A stretch of 64,000 bases of DNA, taken from positions 18,163,753-18,227,752 of the forward strand of contig JACBWW010000012.1 in the NCBI GenBank assembly GCA_020086605.1, in the 5' to 3' direction. Position numbers and translations under genes: made by a program. This document shows, piece by piece, positions 60,817 through 64,000 of the stretch. Numbering within the stretch: the stretch's first letter is position 1; each line of letters opens with the position of its first letter. The stretch comes from Lanius collurio. Its lineage: Eukaryota > Chordata > Aves > Passeriformes > Laniidae. The notes under the pieces are model-generated. The model saw nothing but the letters and a program-made list of their open reading frames with translations. It was not told the origin of the DNA and searched no databases.

Positions 60817-63800
60817 CTAAGAAAATAAAAATACATAGAATAGAGGTGTTTTGTTATTAGCATGTATGAATAACACTGGGCTCTCCACACAACCCCACAG
60901 ATGCCATGGCATCCAACGGAATATTAGCATCTACGTTCACAGGAGCCCCTGGTGTTGTATCAATGGAAAACACCTTCTGTCTTCCAGCACAGACAACATA
61001 AAAATACGCTTGCTGCACTTGCCCAGGAGAGGTATATAGGGAATTTGTGCAGAATCAGTTCTGTTCCAGTTTATCCTCACCAGTGTCATTTATTTCACAT
61101 TTAAAAAGTAGCTCAGCTATTCTTTCAAATTTTTGTTCTCCAGGATTTTTTATTTCATTCTGTTTTCACACAGCCTGCTTCATTTCTGAAGGCAACCATC
61201 AAGTCATAACTCAATTCAGGAAGTTTATTCAGCAGCCAAACCAAAAAAACGAGCTTCAACTTTAATCACAAACAATGATAACGGGTGAATTTCTAGGTAT
61301 AACTCAACAATTACTGCAGGCCAGATGAGGTACTCCAGCAATACCAAAAGCACACACCAACAGATATTTTTATGTGCAGTCATGGCCCTCTCTCACCCTC
61401 CCCACCCTTCACAACTCATTCCCTGAAGGTACAGGATGCCTGTGCAGTGCCCTTCACCAGCACAGAAGGCATCTGGTGGCCTGAAACAGACTGTATGTGC
61501 CTGGACACCTCCTCTCCATCTCTGACACAACCATCATTGATTCACAGCTTTTGGGAAATACTTCAGAGATTTCAACCTATCCTCAAGTACTGCCAAATGC
61601 AGGAGCAGTTCTCACAGGAAGTACTGAAGCCACTGAATAAACTGCTAGTTGAATAATCTCTTATTTTATTAAAAAAAAAAAAAAGACTTTATGAAAAAAT
61701 GGTTTATCAAAAAATTACTCAAACCTGACTGTCTTCTAAAAATATACACACAATATAAGACACCAGGGAGCACTGAGTGGACATTCAACATGACTATTAT
61801 TAACTTCAATTGGATGCTTAGCAAATATTGAGCCCAGCCCTGGCCGAAGTAAGTCAAGTTTGCAATGAAGTCAACCATACACTCCAGCCCTAGGTGAAAA
61901 TCTGAAGGTTAGTCAGTGAGTTTTCTGCTGCTTGTTCTCACTGTTCTCCCTTCCTTATTTCAGTGTATGGAACAGAATCACAGTGTCTACAGCACTTGTG
62001 CCTTCAGTGTATATGAAAAAAAATCACGCGTATAAAAATTTGTAAAAGATCTAGAAATAAAGGTACCCCAAGTTCGGCTCAAATACATTTCTTCCATGAG
62101 TGGAACATCACACAGGGCTGAACCACAAAGCTCTGCCAGGCTGGGAATCCTCTTGCTCATTAACCTCAATGAAGGAAGATGTACACTGGCGAAGCCAGCA
62201 AAGCAGCGCCCTGAGGGAGCCCCTGAAGCCATTCCAATTACCAGGCAGCGTCGGGAAGGTGTAGGAAAGCAGCTGGCTCACACACATCTGCAGGATGCCC
62301 CAGGCTCTGTCCAGCTGCTCAGCATCCCTCAAGCACCAGTCTGGCCCGTGTCAGCTGCTGCTGGTGCAGGGGTGGTAAAGGATGCTGGTCAGAGCCCAGA
62401 CATGCAGGGGCTCACCCGGTGGGGTTGTGGGGAGCGGGGCCAAACACACCATGGGAACCCTTGATCAGCATAGCCCTCTAATGGCACACGAACACACCAG
62501 AGATCCTCAACAAATAACCCCACCCAGCTCAAAACTTCAGTCATCGCGGCTGCTGAAAGCAGCTTATTGCATTAGTGACTCAATTTCACACAAAAACCGT
62601 CTGTTCTATTGAAGAGAGGTTTAAATCCTAATTTTTACAGGAATCTCACGGTTCTGCAGGGCCAGACTTTTATTGCAATGCTTTGCAGAAGCCCTGGGAA
62701 CTGTGCAGTTGGCATGGTCCGTCCCTGCCACTGGAAATATTGCTGGTCCATGTTTGCCAACACTAGGCATCAAAAATCCCACTGCTAGGGGGAGTAGGGC
62801 AGAACACAGTACTCAAAGACAGAGCCCATCATGTGTTTGTCTGAGTTTTGTTGGACCTGAGCCTTTTTGCAGCCTTTCTAGCTTTTCTACACAATCTTGG
62901 AGTCAACAGAATTAGCAAGTCCTTGAAACTGCCTTACCTACTTGCCTCCAGGATCAAAGGTTTTAAATGAAAATCTCAAACACCACAAGGCTAGCCAAAT
63001 TGCAGCACGTATTTTTAAACACAAGTTTACCAGCCTTCTAAAACCATTAGTACCTGGTCACTGAGTAACTTTCCTACAGTTTTTCAGTGCTAGGACAGTT
63101 CTCTGTCCTGAGAGCCTACACTGAATTCTCCTACCTCTTCCAATGGCTGGCACACTTCACATGTGGATTTCTGCCTTAGAAATGCTTTTGCAGAGGTTTT
63201 CAACATGGATTTTCCAGAGGAAATAAAAAAGAAGATAGTGTAGCCTGGGAACTGCCTGTACAATGACCTTTAAAGCACACAGGAGACAATTGCAGGGGCA
63301 ATGTCCATGGGGTGGGGAAAAGAAGAGAGTAAAGCCAAGCAAGCAGTCAGTGCTGCTCTTCCTGATTCTGCAGGAGGAAGCAGTCTCCAAAAGTGAAAGT
63401 GAAACAACTACATCCAACCTAGCCCAGTTTTATTTCCCATACCACTGGATTATTTTGGGGTTTTCTTGGGGGTCTTTATTTATAACACTAAGTGCACAAA
63501 ATACCTTTGAGCATGATGGTCATCACTTTTCCAACGTTTAAGTCATCCAGCTATGAAGTGTTAATAGCATAAACCAAATAATTAATAACTATGGACAAAA
63601 GAGACTTCTTTCTTGCACATGGTAAGCGTCATAGTCATCTTATAAGTTTATAAATATTACTGAAAAGTCTGTTCTTAACTCTCTGGTCAAACAGTTATCA
63701 CTGCTCCTTTCCCCATCCCTGGGACAGCACAGCCACATGGCCAACCTGGCAGGACAGGGTCCAGGACTGCCAACAGCCAGCACTCCTGCACCACATGGCT

Positions 63801-64000
63801 CTAATTTTTAGTCACGAGGATTAAGTTTAAGCATAGCTTTAAGCACGTGACTAGTTTTAAATCAAAACAAACACACACCCTGAGTCGAAACCAAGGAATA
63901 GAAATTTTCAACATTTTGAAATAAGCAAAGCATTCCTACAAGGGTCAAAACAAAGTATCATCTTCCCCAAGCCTTGAAAGACCCATATTCTGCCACCTAG
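60817..64000 (-). other. Part of CDCP1 intron 1
   Basis: About 3.2 kb with no CpG island, no signal-peptide exon on the minus strand and no recognised repeat. Frames such as 62096-62464 have no domain or splice support. Intron 1 is long in mammals, so exon 1 probably lies beyond the window. Confidence 0.55.

Noticed and set aside
60817..64000. CDCP1 exon 1 within the window
   Set aside because: No minus-strand ATG with a signal peptide ending in a phase-1 donor and no CpG-rich block were found, so exon 1 is taken to lie to the right.
1..64000. Endogenous retrovirus, CRISPR array, prokaryotic operon or toxin gene
   Set aside because: No LTR pairs, gag/pol-like frames, regular spacer arrays or prokaryotic gene organisation were seen. 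Repeats are CR1, one SINE and microsatellites.

Overview
The window looks like nuclear DNA from a bird, probably a songbird. It contains spliced vertebrate genes with canonical GT-AG junctions, several copies of the CR1 retrotransposon, and one short element with a tRNA-Ile-like head joined to a CR1-like tail, an architecture I know from passerine SINEs (TguSINE1 type). No bacterial, viral or CRISPR features were seen.

Layout, left to right. (1) 1-500: a CpG-rich promoter with two E2F-like sites. (2) 322-20569, plus strand: EXOSC7, the Rrp42 ring subunit of the RNA exosome, complete in eight coding exons (290 residues). (3) 20570-29359: intergenic DNA with a CR1 copy, the tRNA-Ile/CR1 SINE and one possible orphan terminal exon at 22572-22821. 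(4) 29360-35974, plus strand: CLEC3B (tetranectin), complete in three coding exons (201 residues), starting in a second CpG-rich promoter. (5) 39501-46990, plus strand: a chain of eight phase-compatible candidate exons that would encode about 329 residues. I cannot identify the product, and no gene is known to me at this place in the human order EXOSC7-CLEC3B-CDCP1. This is the main candidate for something undescribed. (6) 50115-60816, minus strand: CDCP1, exons 2-9 of the usual nine, from just after the signal peptide to the stop. Exon 1 lies beyond the right edge. (7) 60817-64000: part of CDCP1 intron 1.

The three recognised genes keep the order and orientation known in mammals. They are not functionally linked: EXOSC7 acts in nuclear and cytoplasmic RNA decay, CLEC3B is a secreted plasminogen-kringle-4-binding lectin-fold protein, and CDCP1 is a transmembrane Src-family substrate. 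EXOSC7, CLEC3B and the candidate gene run left to right, and CDCP1 converges on them, so the candidate gene and CDCP1 would be tail to tail at about 47-50 kb.

All exon boundaries were read by eye from reading frame, splice sites and remembered family similarity. No alignment, gene predictor or database search was run.
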